NCBI RefSeq assembly: GCF_024206475.1
Contig: NZ_JAMBPR010000048.1
Span: 1 to 64,000, forward strand
Direction: 5' to 3'
DNA from: Paraburkholderia sp. CNPSo 3274
Lineage (GTDB): Bacteria > Pseudomonadota > Gammaproteobacteria > Burkholderiales > Burkholderiaceae
Length of the DNA: 64,000 nt
In this document: positions 42,959-52,817 of the stretch, piece after piece
Layout of the letters: every line of letters begins with the position of its first letter
Numbering within the stretch: position 1 is the stretch's first letter
The notes under the pieces: model-generated
Told to the model about the DNA's origin: nothing
The model's database searches: none
The model's input: the letters and a program-made list of their open reading frames with translations, nothing else
Made by a program: the position numbers and the translations under genes

Positions 42959-45280
42959 ATGCGACTCTCCGTTCAAGTTGGGCTGGGCGCACTCGTCGCC
43001 GGATTGCTGCTGGGGGCGAGCCTCTTCGCGGTGGACAAATCGGCTGTCGCGGCCTCTGCCACCGTGACCGGGCCCGTTGTCATCCAGACGGCACCCGGCG
43101 CCGTCATTGCGGAGCCTGCCGCGTCGACGCCGCTCGGGCAGCCACGCACGCGCACGTTCACGTTGCGCCAGATGGGTGCGTACGGGCCGATCCCGTTGCG
43201 CGGCCTCGATCCCTCCGGCAGCATGAGCGTCGACGTGCGCACCGACGAAGTCGTGACCGGCGCGAAGCTCAAGCTCGTCTACACCTATTCGCCCTCGCTG
43301 ATCTGGTCGCTTTCGCATCTCAGGGTGTTTGTGAACGGTGAAGTCGTCGCGACGATTCCGCTCGTGAAGGAGACGGCCGGGCAGCTCGTGACGAGCGAGA
43401 TCGATCTCGACCCGCGCCTTTTCACCGACTACAACCGCATCACCGTGCAGATGATCGCGCACTACACGCTCGATCATTGCGAGGATCCCTATCACTCGAG
43501 CCTCTGGGCCGACGTGAGTCCCGACACGTCGCTCACGCTCAACACGGCAGGCATCGTCCTGCCCGACGACCTCGGGCTCTTGCCAGTACCGTTCTTCGAC
43601 CGCCACGACAACCGCCTCGTGCGCGTACCCTTCGTGCTCGCCGCCAACGCGGGCGTGCCCGTGCTGCATGCGGCGGGCGTCGTCTCATCGTGGCTTGGCG
43701 CGCTCGCGAACTATCGCGGTTCGCGCTTCCCGGTCTCGCGCACCGTGCCGCCCGACGCCAATGCCATCGCGCTCGTGCTGCCGGGCCAGGTGCCCGAGGG
43801 GCTGAACCTGCCGGAGATCAAGGGCCCCACAGTCTCGGTCATGGCGAACCCGGCCGCCGATCCGCAGTCGGGCCGCAAGCTCCTCGTGCTCGCGGGCCGC
43901 ACGCCCGAGGAACTCCTGAACGCCGCCTACGCGGTCGCGCTCGGGCAGGCCGGCATGGCCGGCAGCAGCGTGATGGTGAAATCGATCGATCTCGGCCCGG
44001 CGCGCGAGCCCTACGACGCGCCGAACTGGGTGCCCACCGACCGCCCTGTGCTGTTCCGCGAGCTGGTGACCGACCCGCAACAGCTCCAGGTGTCGGGCTA
44101 CAACCCGCCCGCGATCCGCGTGAATCTGCGCGTGCCCGCCGACCTCTATGCGTGGGCGCGGGGCAACGTGCCGCTCGACATCCGCTATCGCTACACAGCG
44201 CCTTCCGCGTGGAACGACTCGGTGCTCAACGTGAGCATCAACGATCAGCTCGTGCGCTCGCAGCGGCTGCGGCCCGTCACGCGCGCGTCCGACGAAGCGC
44301 GCATCAACGTGCCGCTGCTTTCGGGCTCGGACACCCGCGCCACAACCAATCTGGAGATCCCCGCGTTCCGCGTGGGCAGCGACAACCAGTTCCAGTTCCA
44401 GTTTCATATCGATTCGCAGAAAACGGGGCTGTGCACCTCCACCGCCACCGATGTCGCGCGCGCGGCCGTCGATCCCGACTCGGTCATCGACTTCAGTGGC
44501 TTCGCGCACTACACGGCGCTGCCCAACCTCGCCTTCTTCGCGAACAGCGGCTTTCCGTTCACGCGCATGGCCGACCTTTCCGACACGGCTCTCGTGATTC
44601 CGGACGAACCCGACACGAAGGATCAGGAAGCCGTGCTCACGCTGCTCGGCCACATGGGCCAGTGGACCGGCCTGCCCTCGCTGCGCCTGACGATCGTGCC
44701 CGCAAGCCAGGTGGACAGCGTGCGCGACAGTAACCTGCTCGTGATCGGCTCGGGCTCGGGCGCGCAACTGCTAGAGAAGTGGGGCAAGGACCTGCCGCTT
44801 CTGATCGAGCGCGGCAGGACAGAAGTGACCACGCGTGACCAGCGCACTGGGTGGCCCGGCTGGCTTGGCGGCACCGAGGACGAGGACCCGACACCGTCGG
44901 GCCGCTCGATCGTCACGCTCGGCGGACCGATGGCGGCGCTGATCGGCTTTGAGTCGCCGCTCAAGTCGGGCAGGAGCGTGGTGGCGCTCTCCACCACCTC
45001 GTCGGCGCAGCTCGGCGACGTGCTCGATGCGCTCCAGGACGGCGGCAAGATCTCGCATATGCACGGGGATCTCACGCTCGTGCGCGACGGTCAGGTGGAG
45101 GGCCTGCGCGTGGGCAACCGCTATTTCGTCGGCGATCTGCCGTGGTATGCGCGCGCCTGGGTGTATATCTCGCGCTACCCGTCGCTGATGGCGCTTGCGG
45201 GCATTCTGGCCGGTCTGATCGTTGCGCTCACCGTGTTCTGGGCGCTCGGCCGCATGGCCTCCCGCCGCTCCGGGACCTGA
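42959..45280 (+). CDS. bcsB: Cellulose synthase periplasmic subunit BcsB
   Basis: 773 residues. N-terminal signal/anchor helix (VGLGALVAGLLLGASLFAVD), alternating carbohydrate-binding and ferredoxin-like domains (FTLRQMGAYGPIPLRGLDPS, FVNGEVVATIPLVKE, ADVSPDTSLTL), and a C-terminal membrane helix (PSLMALAGILAGLIVALTVF) that touches BcsA. It guides the glucan through the periplasm. First gene of the operon here; bcsZ starts two bases after its stop. Start has AAAGGG at about nine bases. Confidence 0.94.
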   Translation: MRLSVQVGLGALVAGLLLGASLFAVDKSAVAASATVTGPVVIQTAPGAVIAEPAASTPLGQPRTRTFTLRQMGAYGPIPLRGLDPSGSMSVDVRTDEVVTGAKLKLVYTYSPSLIWSLSHLRVFVNGEVVATIPLVKETAGQLVTSEIDLDPRLFTDYNRITVQMIAHYTLDHCEDPYHSSLWADVSPDTSLTLNTAGIVLPDDLGLLPVPFFDRHDNRLVRVPFVLAANAGVPVLHAAGVVSSWLGALANYRGSRFPVSRTVPPDANAIALVLPGQVPEGLNLPEIKGPTVSVMANPAADPQSGRKLLVLAGRTPEELLNAAYAVALGQAGMAGSSVMVKSIDLGPAREPYDAPNWVPTDRPVLFRELVTDPQQLQVSGYNPPAIRVNLRVPADLYAWARGNVPLDIRYRYTAPSAWNDSVLNVSINDQLVRSQRLRPVTRASDEARINVPLLSGSDTRATTNLEIPAFRVGSDNQFQFQFHIDSQKTGLCTSTATDVARAAVDPDSVIDFSGFAHYTALPNLAFFANSGFPFTRMADLSDTALVIPDEPDTKDQEAVLTLLGHMGQWTGLPSLRLTIVPASQVDSVRDSNLLVIGSGSGAQLLEKWGKDLPLLIERGRTEVTTRDQRTGWPGWLGGTEDEDPTPSGRSIVTLGGPMAALIGFESPLKSGRSVVALSTTSSAQLGDVLDALQDGGKISHMHGDLTLVRDGQVEGLRVGNRYFVGDLPWYARAWVYISRYPSLMALAGILAGLIVALTVFWALGRMASRRSGT

Positions 45281-45282
45281 CG

Positions 45283-46623
45283 ATGCGCCCGGGTTTGGCT
45301 ACGCTCGCGCCCGCTCTGGCGCCACGGCTTGCGCCTCGGCTCATGCGCTGGCTCGCGGCCGGGGCGCTCGCCTGCGCGCCGCTCGTGCCGCTCGCACCAC
45401 TGGCGCTGTTGATGCCGGCTGCGACAGCGCGGGCGGCTGCGCCAGCCGCCAATGCCAACGCCGCAAAATCCGCCAGCCCCGCGGCCTGCGCCTGGCCCGC
45501 GTGGATTGCGTTTCGCAGCACGCTGCTGAGCGCCGATGGCCGCGTGATCGACGCGAGCACGCCGCGCCAGGTGACCGTTTCCGAAGGACAGTCCTACGCG
45601 CTCTTTTTCGCGCTGGTCGCGAACGACCGCGCGAGCTTCGAGAAGGTCCTCACGTGGACCGAAAACAATCTCGCGCAGGGCGACCTCGCCACGCATCTGC
45701 CCGCATGGATCTGGGGGCGGCGCGACATCGGCGAGGACGGCAAGCCGGTTGCGGCGTCGGCAGCCTCGGGCGCTTCGAGCGCCGCGCATGCCGGCGAGCC
45801 GCAGTGGGGCGTGATCGACAGCAACCCCGCCAGCGACGCCGACCTCTGGATCGCCTACACGCTGCTCGAAGCCGGGCGCCTCTGGAACGAGCGCCGCTAC
45901 ACCGCGCTCGGCACGGTGATGGCCCGCAACATCGTGCGCGAGGAAACCGCCGTGCTGCCAGGTCTTGGCCGCACGGTGCTGCCGGGACCGGTGGGCTTTA
46001 CGATCGGCAAGAACGGCTGGCGTCTGAACCCGAGCTACGTGCCGCTGCAGGTCATGCGGCGCTTCATGCTCGCGCTGTCAGAGGCGGGCGAATGGAAGGC
46101 GCTGCTCGCCTCGTCGGCGAGACTCGTCAACGAGACCGCGCCCAAGGGCTACTCACCCGACTGGGTGGAATATCACGCGAAAGGCGGCTTCGCCCCCGAC
46201 GCGCAAACGCACGCCGAAAGCGCCTACAACGCGATCCGCGTGTACCTGTGGGCCGGCATGCTCGCGGGCGACGACCCACTGCGCGCCAGCACGCTCGCCA
46301 CCTTCAAGCCGCTCGCGGACTTCGTCGGCGCGCATGGTTTCCCCCCCGAGCGCGTCGACACGACCACGGGCACACCGGGGCCGAACGAGGGCAACGGCGG
46401 CTTTTCCGCCGCGGTCGCGCCGTATCTGGCGGCGCTCGGCCGCAGCGATCTCGCGAACGCTCAGGCCGACCGCAGCCGCACGCTCGCGCAAAAGTCGCCT
46501 CCTGGCTACTACAGCAGCGTGCTGATGTTGTTCGGGCTCGGCTACCTCGACGGGCTCTATCATTTCGACGCGCAAGGCCGCGTTGCCCCAGCATGGACGA
46601 GCGCATGCCCCACGCCGCGCTGA
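45283..46623 (+). CDS. bcsZ: Periplasmic endo-beta-1,4-glucanase BcsZ (GH8)
   Basis: 446 residues; signal segment (WLAAGALACAPLVPLAPLAL) ending near ATARAA. GH8 motifs are clear: TVSEGQSYALFFALVANDRA with the acid glutamate, TWTENNLAQGDLATHLPAWI, and DSNPASDADLWIAYTLLEAG with the catalytic aspartate. It cuts or remodels nascent cellulose and is needed for normal export in many bacteria. Its 3-prime end overlaps the likely bcsC start. A linker after WGRRDIGEDGK is longer than in E. coli. Confidence 0.94.
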   Translation: MRPGLATLAPALAPRLAPRLMRWLAAGALACAPLVPLAPLALLMPAATARAAAPAANANAAKSASPAACAWPAWIAFRSTLLSADGRVIDASTPRQVTVSEGQSYALFFALVANDRASFEKVLTWTENNLAQGDLATHLPAWIWGRRDIGEDGKPVAASAASGASSAAHAGEPQWGVIDSNPASDADLWIAYTLLEAGRLWNERRYTALGTVMARNIVREETAVLPGLGRTVLPGPVGFTIGKNGWRLNPSYVPLQVMRRFMLALSEAGEWKALLASSARLVNETAPKGYSPDWVEYHAKGGFAPDAQTHAESAYNAIRVYLWAGMLAGDDPLRASTLATFKPLADFVGAHGFPPERVDTTTGTPGPNEGNGGFSAAVAPYLAALGRSDLANAQADRSRTLAQKSPPGYYSSVLMLFGLGYLDGLYHFDAQGRVAPAWTSACPTPR

Positions 46624-49600
46624 ACGCCCTCGCGTCTGCCCGCCGCGCTGCCCGCGTGCGCAGCGCGCGCCGCGCGGCTGCGCACCCGTTGCGAGGCGAG
46701 GCGGTTTCACGCCCGCCGCAGCGCTTGTTGCCGAACATCGCACCGCGACTCGCACCGAAACTCGCGCCGATCGTCGCGCTGCTCTTCGCGGCCTCGCCGT
46801 ATCTGGCCTCGGCGCAGGCAGGCCCGCAGCCAGCGGCCAACGCCGCCACGCCGGCCGCCCAGGCCGCGCAGCTGCTCTCGGCCGCGCGCATGTGGGAAGG
46901 CAAGAATCGTCCGGATATCGCACGCGGGCTCGTGCAAAAAGCGCTGCTGTTCGACCCGCAGCAGCCCGACGCGCTCGCGTTGCTCGGCGAAATCGAGCTA
47001 CGCTCGAATCGACCGGCCGAAGCCGCGAAAATCCTCGCGCAGCTCAAGAAGGTCGCGCCGAACGCGAGCGCGACGAAAGAGCTCGACGACGCCTACCGCG
47101 TCGCCACGAGCGGCAAGATGGAGATGGCGCAGATCCGCCTGCTCTCGGCCGCCGGCAAGAGCGAGGAAGCCTCGGCGCGCCTGCTCAAGCTCTTTCCGAA
47201 CGGTGCGCCCGCGGGCGATCTCGCGGGCGACTACTACCGCATCCTCGCCGGCACGACCGCGGGCCGCGCGCAGGCGATCAGCGAATTGCGCACGCGCGTG
47301 AAGCAGAACCCGAACGATCCTCGCCTCGCGCTGATCCTCGGCGACTTGCTCACCGACCGCGCCGACACGCGCATGGAGGGCCTCAACCTGATCTACCACG
47401 TGTACCAGCGGCAGGACAGCAACCGTGCGTTCGCGCTCGAACTGTGGCGGCGCGCGCTCGCGAGCGCCGGGCACGACGATCCCGCCTATTACGTGTGGTA
47501 TCTGCGCTATCTGCAGGAAGTGCCCGACGACGCCGACGCGAAGCAGACCGTCGCCGATCTCGGCAAGAAGCTCGGCGCGAAAGGGCAGGTGCAGGCGCAA
47601 GCCCTGGCGCGGAACCCATCGGCTGTCATTAGCGCGCCCGCGCCCTCGCGCGCGGCCGGAACGGGAGCCGCTTCGACCCAGGCGCGCCCCCGTCCCGGTC
47701 CCGGCGCGGCCGATCGCGCGCGCGGCCTTGCGCAACTCGATCGTGGCGATCTCAAGGACGCCGAAACCTCACTGCAAAGCGCGCAGCGCGCGAACCCCAA
47801 CGACGGCGAAACCATCGGCGCGCTCGGTCTCGTGCGGCTGCGCGAAGGCCGCCACGACGAGGCGCGCGAGCTGTTCGCGCGCGCCCTCAAGCTCGACCCC
47901 GACAACGCCGGCAAGTGGCGCAGCCTCGAAAAGACGGCCACCATCTGGGGCACCATTGCGAAGGCGCGCGAGGCGAATACGCGAGGCTTGCCCGAAGAAG
48001 CCGAAACGCTCGCGCGCGAGGCGCTCAAGCTCGATCCGGGCAACACGACCGCCAGCGATATCCTCGGCAACGCGCTCATCGCGCAGAAGAAGTGGCCCGA
48101 AGCCGAAGCCGTGCTGCGCCCCCTCGTGAACGCCCCCAAGCCCGACATGGACGCGCTGCGCGGCCTCGTGACGGTGCTGCGCGAGACGGGTCGCGCGAAC
48201 GAGATCGAGCCGCTGATCGCCGCCACGACGCCCCGCGTGAGCGGTTCGAGCACCGAGCAAAAGCAGCTGCACGCCGAACTGCTCTCGATCCAGGCCGACC
48301 AGTTGCTGGCGGACAACCGCAAGAGCCCGGCCATCGCGAAGCTCGAAGAGGCCGTGCGCCTCACGCCCGACGACGCCTGGACGCGCTTCACGCTCGCGCG
48401 CCAATACCGCGATCTGGGCCTGCCCGCACTGGGCCGCCAGGTCATGGAAGACGGCCTGAAGGTCTCGCAGGCGCCCGACATGCGCTACGCCACGGCGCTC
48501 TATCTGAATTCCGTAGACGACGTCGATGCCGCCGCCGCGCAGCTCGACGCCGTCCCCGCAGCCGAGCGCAGCGAAGGCATGCGCGAACTGATGGGCAATC
48601 TCGCCGCGCAGAAGAAGATCGCGCAGGCCCGCCAGCTCATCGCTCAGGGCAAGGAAGACGAGGCGCGCGCGCTGCTCGATTCCGCCGCCGCCGACGCGAA
48701 TGCGGCCAACGACCCGCAGATGCTCGCCACGGTCGGGCGTGAGTGGATCGCGATAGGCGAGCCGGACCGGGGCCTGAAGCTCGTGCAGGACTGGCTCGCG
48801 GCGCACCCCGACGACCCGGCGGCGAACGGCGCGCGCGTACGCTACGGCGAGCTGCTGGCGGCGGCCAACCGCGACGACGCGTGGGCGAACTGGATCGACG
48901 CGACGCGCGATCAGCCCGGCATCACCGACGAACAGGAGGCCAGTCTCGACGACCAGGAGCTGCGCCTCGTCGCGCGCGAAACCGACCGTCAGATCGAGGC
49001 GGGCGACTTGACGGGCGCTCGCCATACGCTCGACGCCGTGCCCGACCGCCTCAAGACGACCAAGCGCTGGCTGCTCGAAGACGTCGATCTGCGCGAAGCG
49101 AAGGGCGACTACAAGGGCGCAATGGCCTCCGCTCAGAAGGTGCTCGTCACGCAGCCCGACGACGCCGATGCACGCCTCGCCGTTGCGCGTATGCTGGAGC
49201 GCATGGGCCGAGACCGGGAGGCCGCCGACATGGTGCGCGCAGTGTTGGCCGACACCGCGGAGAACGACATCGACACGCGCCTTGCCGTGGCGCGGCGCTT
49301 CACCGCGCTCGGGCTGAACGACGAGGCTTCCGCCGTGGTCGACCCGTTGCGCGAGCAGTATCCGAACAACCCGGACATTACGATCCAGGCGGGGCGCGTG
49401 GCGCAGGCGCGCGGCAACTACAACGAAGCGGCCAGCCTCTATCGCACCTCGCGCACGCAGGAACAGGCCGAAGGCACGCAGCCCGACGCCGACGGCACGA
49501 CGTCGGCAGGCCGTGCGCTGCAAAGCCTGGAAGACCGCAAGCAGGGGCAGGTCGCGACCGGCTGGTATCAGTCGAATCTCTCGGGCGACCCCGGCATTTC

Positions 49601-50696
49601 CGAGCTGCACGCCACCGAAATCCCGCTGTACGTGCGCATTCCGGACGGCTACACAGGCCACTATTTCTTCCACGCCGACACGGTCTACCTGAACGCCGGC
49701 ACGCTGCCCGCCAACGATCTCAACACCGCGTACAAGTACGGCAAGATCGCCGCGCTCGGCAACGCCGGGCTCTCGCCCGTCAACGAAACCGCCACCGGCG
49801 TCGCGCTCGCGGCGGGCTACGAGTTCAGCGGCGCGAACAATAGCTGGCGCGCCGACATCGGCAGCACACCGGTGGGCTTCCCGATCGAAAGCGTGCTGGG
49901 CGGCATTCAGTACCGCCACGACTTCCAGAACAATTCGTCGCTCTCGTTCGACGTCTCGCGGCGGCCTGTGACCGCCAGCCTGGTTTCCTACGCGGGTGGC
50001 ATCGATCCGGTCACTGGCGAGAAGTGGGGCGGCGTGGTGCGCAACGGCTTCACCGTGCGCGGCGCGCAAGACTTCGGGCCCGGCACGATCTTCACGAGTA
50101 TTGGCTTCGGGCTTCTGACCGGCACCAACGTGGAGACCAATCAGGAGTTCAAGGTTCGCAGCGGCTACGACTGGTCGGTGTTCAAGCGACCCGACCAGAT
50201 CGTGTCCAGCGGCCTGATCCTCAACTACTGGAAGTACTCGAAGAACGAGCACAACTACACGTTCGGTAACGGCGGCTACTACAGTCCGCAGAGCTATTTT
50301 TCGATCGGCATTCCGCTCGACTGGACCGGGCGCTACAAGAAGCTTTCGTGGGAGATCGACGGTTCGGTGGGCATGTCCTTCACCAACGAGAACCAGTCGC
50401 CGTTCTACCCCACGCGGCCCGGCCTGCAGGCTCAGGCGCTCGCGTTCATGAGCGCCAACGATCTCGGCTCGCCCTACTTCGGCGGCGGCTCGGGCGGCGG
50501 CTTCAGCTATACGATCGAAGCGGCGCTCGAATATCGCGTGACGGAGCACTTCGTGGTGGGCGGGCGCTTTTCGATCGACCGCTCGCGCGACTACGCGCCG
50601 AATGTAGGTGTGCTGTACATGCGCTACTTCTTCTCGCCGCAGAAGGGACCGGTGCCGTTCCCGCCGCGGCCGGTCGTCCCTTATTCGGCCTACTGA
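46593..50696 (+). CDS. bcsC: Cellulose synthase outer-membrane subunit BcsC
   Basis: About 1367 residues. Signal region (IVALLFAASPYLASAQAG) is preceded by a long basic N-terminus, then many TPR repeats through about residue 960 (for example ARGLVQKALLFDPQQPDALA, ARELFARALKLDPDNAGKWR), and a C-terminal 16-strand beta-barrel (from about 1000: VATGWYQSNLSGDPGISELH to PVPFPPRPVVPYSAY). It forms the periplasmic scaffold and the pore for cellulose. ATG 46593 overlaps bcsZ by 31 bases; ATG 46605 is an equal alternative. A proline/alanine-rich linker at about residues 345-370 splits the TPR region. Confidence 0.93.
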   Translation: MDERMPHAALNALASARRAARVRSARRAAAHPLRGEAVSRPPQRLLPNIAPRLAPKLAPIVALLFAASPYLASAQAGPQPAANAATPAAQAAQLLSAARMWEGKNRPDIARGLVQKALLFDPQQPDALALLGEIELRSNRPAEAAKILAQLKKVAPNASATKELDDAYRVATSGKMEMAQIRLLSAAGKSEEASARLLKLFPNGAPAGDLAGDYYRILAGTTAGRAQAISELRTRVKQNPNDPRLALILGDLLTDRADTRMEGLNLIYHVYQRQDSNRAFALELWRRALASAGHDDPAYYVWYLRYLQEVPDDADAKQTVADLGKKLGAKGQVQAQALARNPSAVISAPAPSRAAGTGAASTQARPRPGPGAADRARGLAQLDRGDLKDAETSLQSAQRANPNDGETIGALGLVRLREGRHDEARELFARALKLDPDNAGKWRSLEKTATIWGTIAKAREANTRGLPEEAETLAREALKLDPGNTTASDILGNALIAQKKWPEAEAVLRPLVNAPKPDMDALRGLVTVLRETGRANEIEPLIAATTPRVSGSSTEQKQLHAELLSIQADQLLADNRKSPAIAKLEEAVRLTPDDAWTRFTLARQYRDLGLPALGRQVMEDGLKVSQAPDMRYATALYLNSVDDVDAAAAQLDAVPAAERSEGMRELMGNLAAQKKIAQARQLIAQGKEDEARALLDSAAADANAANDPQMLATVGREWIAIGEPDRGLKLVQDWLAAHPDDPAANGARVRYGELLAAANRDDAWANWIDATRDQPGITDEQEASLDDQELRLVARETDRQIEAGDLTGARHTLDAVPDRLKTTKRWLLEDVDLREAKGDYKGAMASAQKVLVTQPDDADARLAVARMLERMGRDREAADMVRAVLADTAENDIDTRLAVARRFTALGLNDEASAVVDPLREQYPNNPDITIQAGRVAQARGNYNEAASLYRTSRTQEQAEGTQPDADGTTSAGRALQSLEDRKQGQVATGWYQSNLSGDPGISELHATEIPLYVRIPDGYTGHYFFHADTVYLNAGTLPANDLNTAYKYGKIAALGNAGLSPVNETATGVALAAGYEFSGANNSWRADIGSTPVGFPIESVLGGIQYRHDFQNNSSLSFDVSRRPVTASLVSYAGGIDPVTGEKWGGVVRNGFTVRGAQDFGPGTIFTSIGFGLLTGTNVETNQEFKVRSGYDWSVFKRPDQIVSSGLILNYWKYSKNEHNYTFGNGGYYSPQSYFSIGIPLDWTGRYKKLSWEIDGSVGMSFTNENQSPFYPTRPGLQAQALAFMSANDLGSPYFGGGSGGGFSYTIEAALEYRVTEHFVVGGRFSIDRSRDYAPNVGVLYMRYFFSPQKGPVPFPPRPVVPYSAY

Positions 50697-50718
50697 CGAG
50701 GCCACAGAGCGAGCGCGC

Positions 50719-50772
50719 ATGACGACGATGAAACCCGCGACGATGAAATCCGCGAGACGAGCGACACGATGA
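50719..50772 (+). CDS. 17-codon mini-ORF coupling bcsC to bcsE
   Basis: Between bcsC and bcsE an ATG at 50719 opens MTTMKPATMKSARRATR and stops at TGA 50770-50772, overlapping the bcsE ATG (ATGA). It is built on a 15-base tandem repeat (50725-50739 and 50740-50754, one mismatch). It may couple translation of bcsE, or be chance. No known homologue. Confidence 0.3.
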   Translation: MTTMKPATMKSARRATR

Positions 50773-52604
50773 ACGAACCCGCCAGCCTCCCCGCAGCGCC
50801 TGCCGCCGCCGGCCGCGATACGCGCCGCTCGCTGTTCTCGCGACTCGCGCGCCGCGAGCCGCTCGCGATCGACGGCCTGCCGGCCTCGCTCGCTTCGCTC
50901 GGCGCGGGCCAGGTGCATGTGGTCTACGCGAGCGCCTCGCCCGCGCGCGACGCGCTTTTCTGGCAAACCGCCGCCGCCGCGCTCACGGGGCCCGCCACTG
51001 TACTTTCCACACGGGACGGCGCGAGCCTTACGGCCGCGCTGCGCGATCATGGCGTCGATCTCGACAAGAGCGGTTCGACGCATGCGTGGGCAAACGTATG
51101 CGCGCTGCGCCCACTCCCAGAGCGCGACGGCGCGCAGGTGCTGATCGAAGCGCTCAACGCGCTCTCCGAACAGTGCGCCGCGCCCGACAGCCAGTTTTTC
51201 ATCGAAGGCGCGGAGGCGTTCTTCAACTGGCAGGACCCCGCCGCGCTGGCAGGTCAGGGCGCGCAGCTCGCGGGCTGGTGCGCGCAGCATCGTTACGGCG
51301 TGCTGATGGTGGCAGCGCCGCCCGGCCTCGGCGACGATCAGGAGCATCCCGAGCTGGCCGCCTTCCAGGCGCGCTTCGCGGGCGCCGCGCAATTGCACCA
51401 GGTGCAGGGGCAGTATCACTGGGAAGTCGCGTTCTGGCGCGCGGGCGATAGCGTGCACGGCAGCCGGAGCGTGCCGCTGCGCTTTTCCGCCGCCGATCAC
51501 CGGCTCACGGTTTCCGGTGGCACCTTCGAAACCGAGATCCGCGAGGCGGGCCTGCTCGCGCCCGACGAAGGCCGCGTGATCGTTTCGCGCGATGCCATGT
51601 TGCACGAGCGCGTACTGCCCCAGGCCTGGCAGATCGTCGATAACAACGAGTCCGCGGTGGCCGCCGCGCGCACCTCGGTCGCGGCCACGGTGATTCTCGA
51701 TTTCAGCGTGAACCGCGACCTCGAAACGCTCGCGGAGCAGGTGCACACGCTGCGCCTGCAGTGCGGCGAAGCGCTCAAGATCATCGTGCGCGAGGACGCC
51801 GTGGCCATGCGCTATGAGTCGCTCATGCTCAACCTCGGCGCGAACCGCGTGATCGCGCGGCAGACGCCGCTCGCGCAGGTCGAGGCCATCGTCGACAGCC
51901 TGCTGGGCCAGGTGTATTCGCGGCCCATGCCTGCCGATTACCGTGCGGCGCTCGCCGCCGTAGTGCATGGCGAGGAGAGCGGCTACGTGGGCGCGGCGCA
52001 CTTCGTCGAACTCGTAGGCGCGGCGGTGGAGCGCAGCCGCGTGATCCAGCTGCCGAGCGTGCTGATTCGCCTCGCGCTGATGCCGGAAGTCGCGCATGTG
52101 GATGCGCTCAAGGCGTGCCATCTGCGCCGCGCGGGCGACATCGTGACGGCGAGCGGCGACAGCCTTTACGTGTTCTTCTTCGCGTGCCGCATGAGCGACG
52201 CCGACGCCGTGTGCCAGCGCGTCTTCCAGCGGCCGCTCGCCGAGCTGTTCCAGGGCGAGGAGCGCTACGGCGACGGCCGCGCGATCACGGAGGCGCTCGC
52301 CACGCTCGGCGACGAAATCGACACTACGCCGCCGCCCGACTATTCGGGCTGGCTCGCGCTCAACGAGGGGCAGCCCGCGGCCGTCTCGGTGCACGCCAAC
52401 GGCCAGACTGTGCCTCCGGGGGCTGCTTCCGCGATCGCGCCGGGCGCAGCCACGACAGAAGCCGCAGCGCCGCAACCCGCAGTGCCAGTCAACATCGCTC
52501 CCATAAACGGCGACCTGTTGCCCGCGCTCGACCCCGCCGCGCGCACCGACAACGCGAAACCGCGAGCCGCGCCGCAGCGCGCGCCGCTGCCGCTCAAAGC
52601 ATAG
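50769..52604 (+). CDS. bcsE: Cellulose biosynthesis protein BcsE (c-di-GMP-binding)
   Basis: 611 residues. After a degenerate NTPase-like N-terminal part and a REC-like middle, the GIL domain carries the I-site-like motif RxGD (CHLRRAGDIVTASGDSLYVF, about residue 453), which binds cyclic di-GMP. BcsE stabilises the BcsQR(F) assembly under the synthase and raises cellulose output. The last 90 residues are Ala/Pro-rich and disordered, longer than in E. coli. Followed by bcsF after nine bases. Confidence 0.9.
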   Translation: MNEPASLPAAPAAAGRDTRRSLFSRLARREPLAIDGLPASLASLGAGQVHVVYASASPARDALFWQTAAAALTGPATVLSTRDGASLTAALRDHGVDLDKSGSTHAWANVCALRPLPERDGAQVLIEALNALSEQCAAPDSQFFIEGAEAFFNWQDPAALAGQGAQLAGWCAQHRYGVLMVAAPPGLGDDQEHPELAAFQARFAGAAQLHQVQGQYHWEVAFWRAGDSVHGSRSVPLRFSAADHRLTVSGGTFETEIREAGLLAPDEGRVIVSRDAMLHERVLPQAWQIVDNNESAVAAARTSVAATVILDFSVNRDLETLAEQVHTLRLQCGEALKIIVREDAVAMRYESLMLNLGANRVIARQTPLAQVEAIVDSLLGQVYSRPMPADYRAALAAVVHGEESGYVGAAHFVELVGAAVERSRVIQLPSVLIRLALMPEVAHVDALKACHLRRAGDIVTASGDSLYVFFFACRMSDADAVCQRVFQRPLAELFQGEERYGDGRAITEALATLGDEIDTTPPPDYSGWLALNEGQPAAVSVHANGQTVPPGAASAIAPGAATTEAAAPQPAVPVNIAPINGDLLPALDPAARTDNAKPRAAPQRAPLPLKA

Positions 52605-52613
52605 GAGAGCGAC

Positions 52614-52817
52614 ATGAACGTCTTCCTCGGTTACTTCGTCTGGGGCTTGATACTCGCCGTGCCGCTCTACTGGATCGGCTGGCGCCTGCGTCTTGCACGC
52701 TTCGTGCCCATGTGGCTGCGCCCCGCGCGCTCGCGCCCGCTCCAGCTCCCGCCGCAGGTCGACGCCCTGCTGATTCGCGGCCAGCGCCGCTTCAGCCAGA
52801 CGGAGCCGCGCCGATGA
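52614..52817 (+). CDS. bcsF: Small membrane protein BcsF
   Basis: 67 residues. One membrane helix (FLGYFVWGLILAVPLYWIGW) and a basic cytosolic tail, the BcsF/YhjT pattern; it anchors BcsE to the membrane and assists BcsG. Start has AGGAGA at seven bases. The stop overlaps the bcsQ start (ATGA). Confidence 0.85.
   Translation: MNVFLGYFVWGLILAVPLYWIGWRLRLARFVPMWLRPARSRPLQLPPQVDALLIRGQRRFSQTEPRR

Noticed and set aside
47769..52475. A minus-strand open frame of about 1568 codons opposite bcsC and bcsE
   Set aside because: It mirrors the codon structure of the plus-strand genes in very GC-rich DNA, shows no domain, and is rich in Arg/His/Ala as expected of an antisense shadow.
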